In this document: in pieces, positions 4,821 through 5,333 of the stretch
Layout of the letters: every line of letters starts with the position of its first letter
How positions within the stretch are numbered: position 1 is the stretch's first letter
Source of the DNA: an uncultured Vampirovibrio sp.
GTDB taxonomy: Bacteria > Cyanobacteriota > Vampirovibrionia > Gastranaerophilales > Gastranaerophilaceae
Direction of reading: 5' to 3'
NCBI GenBank assembly: GCA_910584405.1
Contig: CAJUAL010000027.1
Coordinates: 1 to 5,333, forward strand
Length of the DNA: 5,333 bases
Position numbers and translations under genes: made by a program
Notes under the pieces: model-generated
What the model saw: the letters and a program-made list of their open reading frames with translations, nothing else
Database searches by the model: none
What the model was told of the DNA's origin: nothing

Positions 4821-4983
4821 ATTTATGTCATTAGCAGGATATGAAGGTATGGGGGTATATTACATATTATTTTTTTTAATACTTTTTGTAAAGAGTGCTA
4901 TATATTCTCTGTACATATCGAAGCTATTTTTTTTATGCTTGAAATATTGGTTTTATTTTATGCCCTTTCTAATATGTCTATAA
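4807..4983 (+). CDS. doubtful 58-residue hydrophobic peptide overlapping the terminator
   Basis: An open frame starts at ATG 4807, seven bases after AGGTGG, and ends at TAA 4981-4983. The peptide begins MPPFLFMSLAGYEGMG, has a strongly hydrophobic stretch YYILFFLILFV (about residues 18-28), then Lys29, and a second aromatic and hydrophobic part to the end. This would suit a small membrane protein with one or two spans. Against it, T-rich DNA gives Phe, Leu, Ile and Tyr by chance, and its start and ribosome binding site are buried in the recombinase terminator. I recognise no family. It may be spurious. Confidence 0.25.
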   Translation: MPPFLFMSLAGYEGMGVYYILFFLILFVKSAIYSLYISKLFFLCLKYWFYFMPFLICL

Positions 4984-5244
4984 ATTCATATAAGCCTTAA
5001 TTTGGGCTTAAATTTGTTTTAGGGTAGTTTTATATATCCTTGCCATCTAAAATGGCTTAAATCGGCTTATACGATTATTTAAAGGTATATTTATTTGATT
5101 ATAATTATAATTTGTTTATTTAGAATTAAAGTGTTACAAAAATATATTTTTTTATAAACAAGCAAATTTATAAAAAATATTAAATTTTATATTTTTTGGC
5201 TGAAAGCCTTTTTATATATTTTTAAATATATTTTAATACTTTTA

Positions 5245-5257
5245 GGCAAATTTTGCC
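5245..5257. repeat. short palindrome next to the iterons
   Basis: GGCAAA (5245-5250) and TTTGCC (5252-5257) are perfect inverted arms around one T. This G-C-bearing site marks the end of the AT-rich stretch, 21 bp before the first iteron. It may bind a host or plasmid protein at the origin. Confidence 0.5.
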
Positions 5258-5271
5258 CTTGATTTTACTAG
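5256..5271 (+). repeat. 16-bp direct repeat, copy 2
   Basis: CCCTTGATTTTACTAG is identical to 2781-2796. Here it is followed by GG, so CCCT and AGGG form short inverted ends. It lies 7 bp before the first iteron. Confidence 0.6.
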
Positions 5272-5278
5272 GGTTGCG

Positions 5279-5333
5279 GGGCTATTTGGTTAGTGTTTTA
5301 GGGCTATTTGGTTAGTGTTTTAGGGCTATTTGG
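5279..5333 (+). repeat. iteron array at the right end, identical to 1-55
   Basis: Two full 22-bp iterons (5279-5300, 5301-5322) and half of a third match 1-55 exactly. This is best read as the same DNA as the left end, appearing twice because a circular molecule was linearised with a 55-base overlap. A genuine second array is possible but less likely. Confidence 0.85.

Larger units (their letters stand above)
4984..5278. other. AT-rich flank of the iterons, probable DNA-unwinding part of the origin
   Basis: No gene is supported. The stretch is extremely AT-rich, with runs of A and T from about 5080 to 5245, and directly precedes the iterons, as unwinding regions do in theta origins. Short G-C-bearing inverted repeats stand out: TAAGCC/GGCTTA (4991-4996 with 5005-5010), GCCAT/ATGGC (5042-5046 with 5052-5056) and GGCT/AGCC near 5198-5208. 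GGCTTA recurs at 5005, 5054 and 5064. I found no good DnaA box. Confidence 0.55.

Overview
The window looks like one complete small, cryptic, AT-rich plasmid from a low-GC Firmicute, most likely a gut clostridium of the Lachnospiraceae type. The host assignment is inference. It rests on strong AGGAGG-type ribosome binding sites, a TTG start codon, T-rich intrinsic terminators, a Rep_3 initiator, and a serine recombinase whose sequence I recognise as common in that group. The first 55 bases (1-55) are repeated exactly as the last 55 (5279-5333). This is the usual sign of a circular molecule cut open by an assembler, and gives a circle of about 5278 bp. The ends fall inside a 22-bp tandem repeat, so the true repeat number is uncertain. 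I see no rRNA, tRNA, CRISPR array, insertion sequence, resistance gene or other cargo.

Replication module (about 4984-5333 joined to 1-1134): an AT-rich stretch with small inverted repeats leads into 22-bp iterons. A good promoter follows, with an inverted half-iteron lying inside its spacer, then a Rep_3-family initiator gene (170-1045) and a clear intrinsic terminator. This is the classical layout of an iteron-controlled theta replicon whose initiator represses its own gene.

Second replication- or transfer-like gene (1318-2460): a 380-residue protein starts at TTG behind a perfect AGGAGG. Its motif order resembles the phage G2P / replication initiation factor / MobT superfamily. It may be a second initiator or a relaxase-like mobilization protein. 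About 700 bp of non-coding DNA follow (2461-3166). That stretch carries a long bidirectional terminator, clustered ACCGAAC heptamers and interleaved degenerate copies of a GAAACCNTTGAAAA-like element.

Regulatory module (3167-3740): a leftward Xre-type helix-turn-helix gene and a rightward ribbon-helix-helix gene are divergently transcribed. The 130 bp between them holds two promoters, a perfect 16-bp-arm palindrome, a second inverted repeat and six exact copies of AGTTATA in both orientations. This is probably a self-regulating switch for copy number, partition or transfer control.

Resolution module (3741-4821): a serine recombinase (4113-4784) is preceded by two 16-bp direct repeats and a 14-bp-arm inverted repeat that straddles its promoter. 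These make a candidate res site and operator. The enzyme probably resolves plasmid multimers. A terminator follows, overlapped by a doubtful 58-codon hydrophobic reading frame. The AT-rich origin flank then closes the circle.
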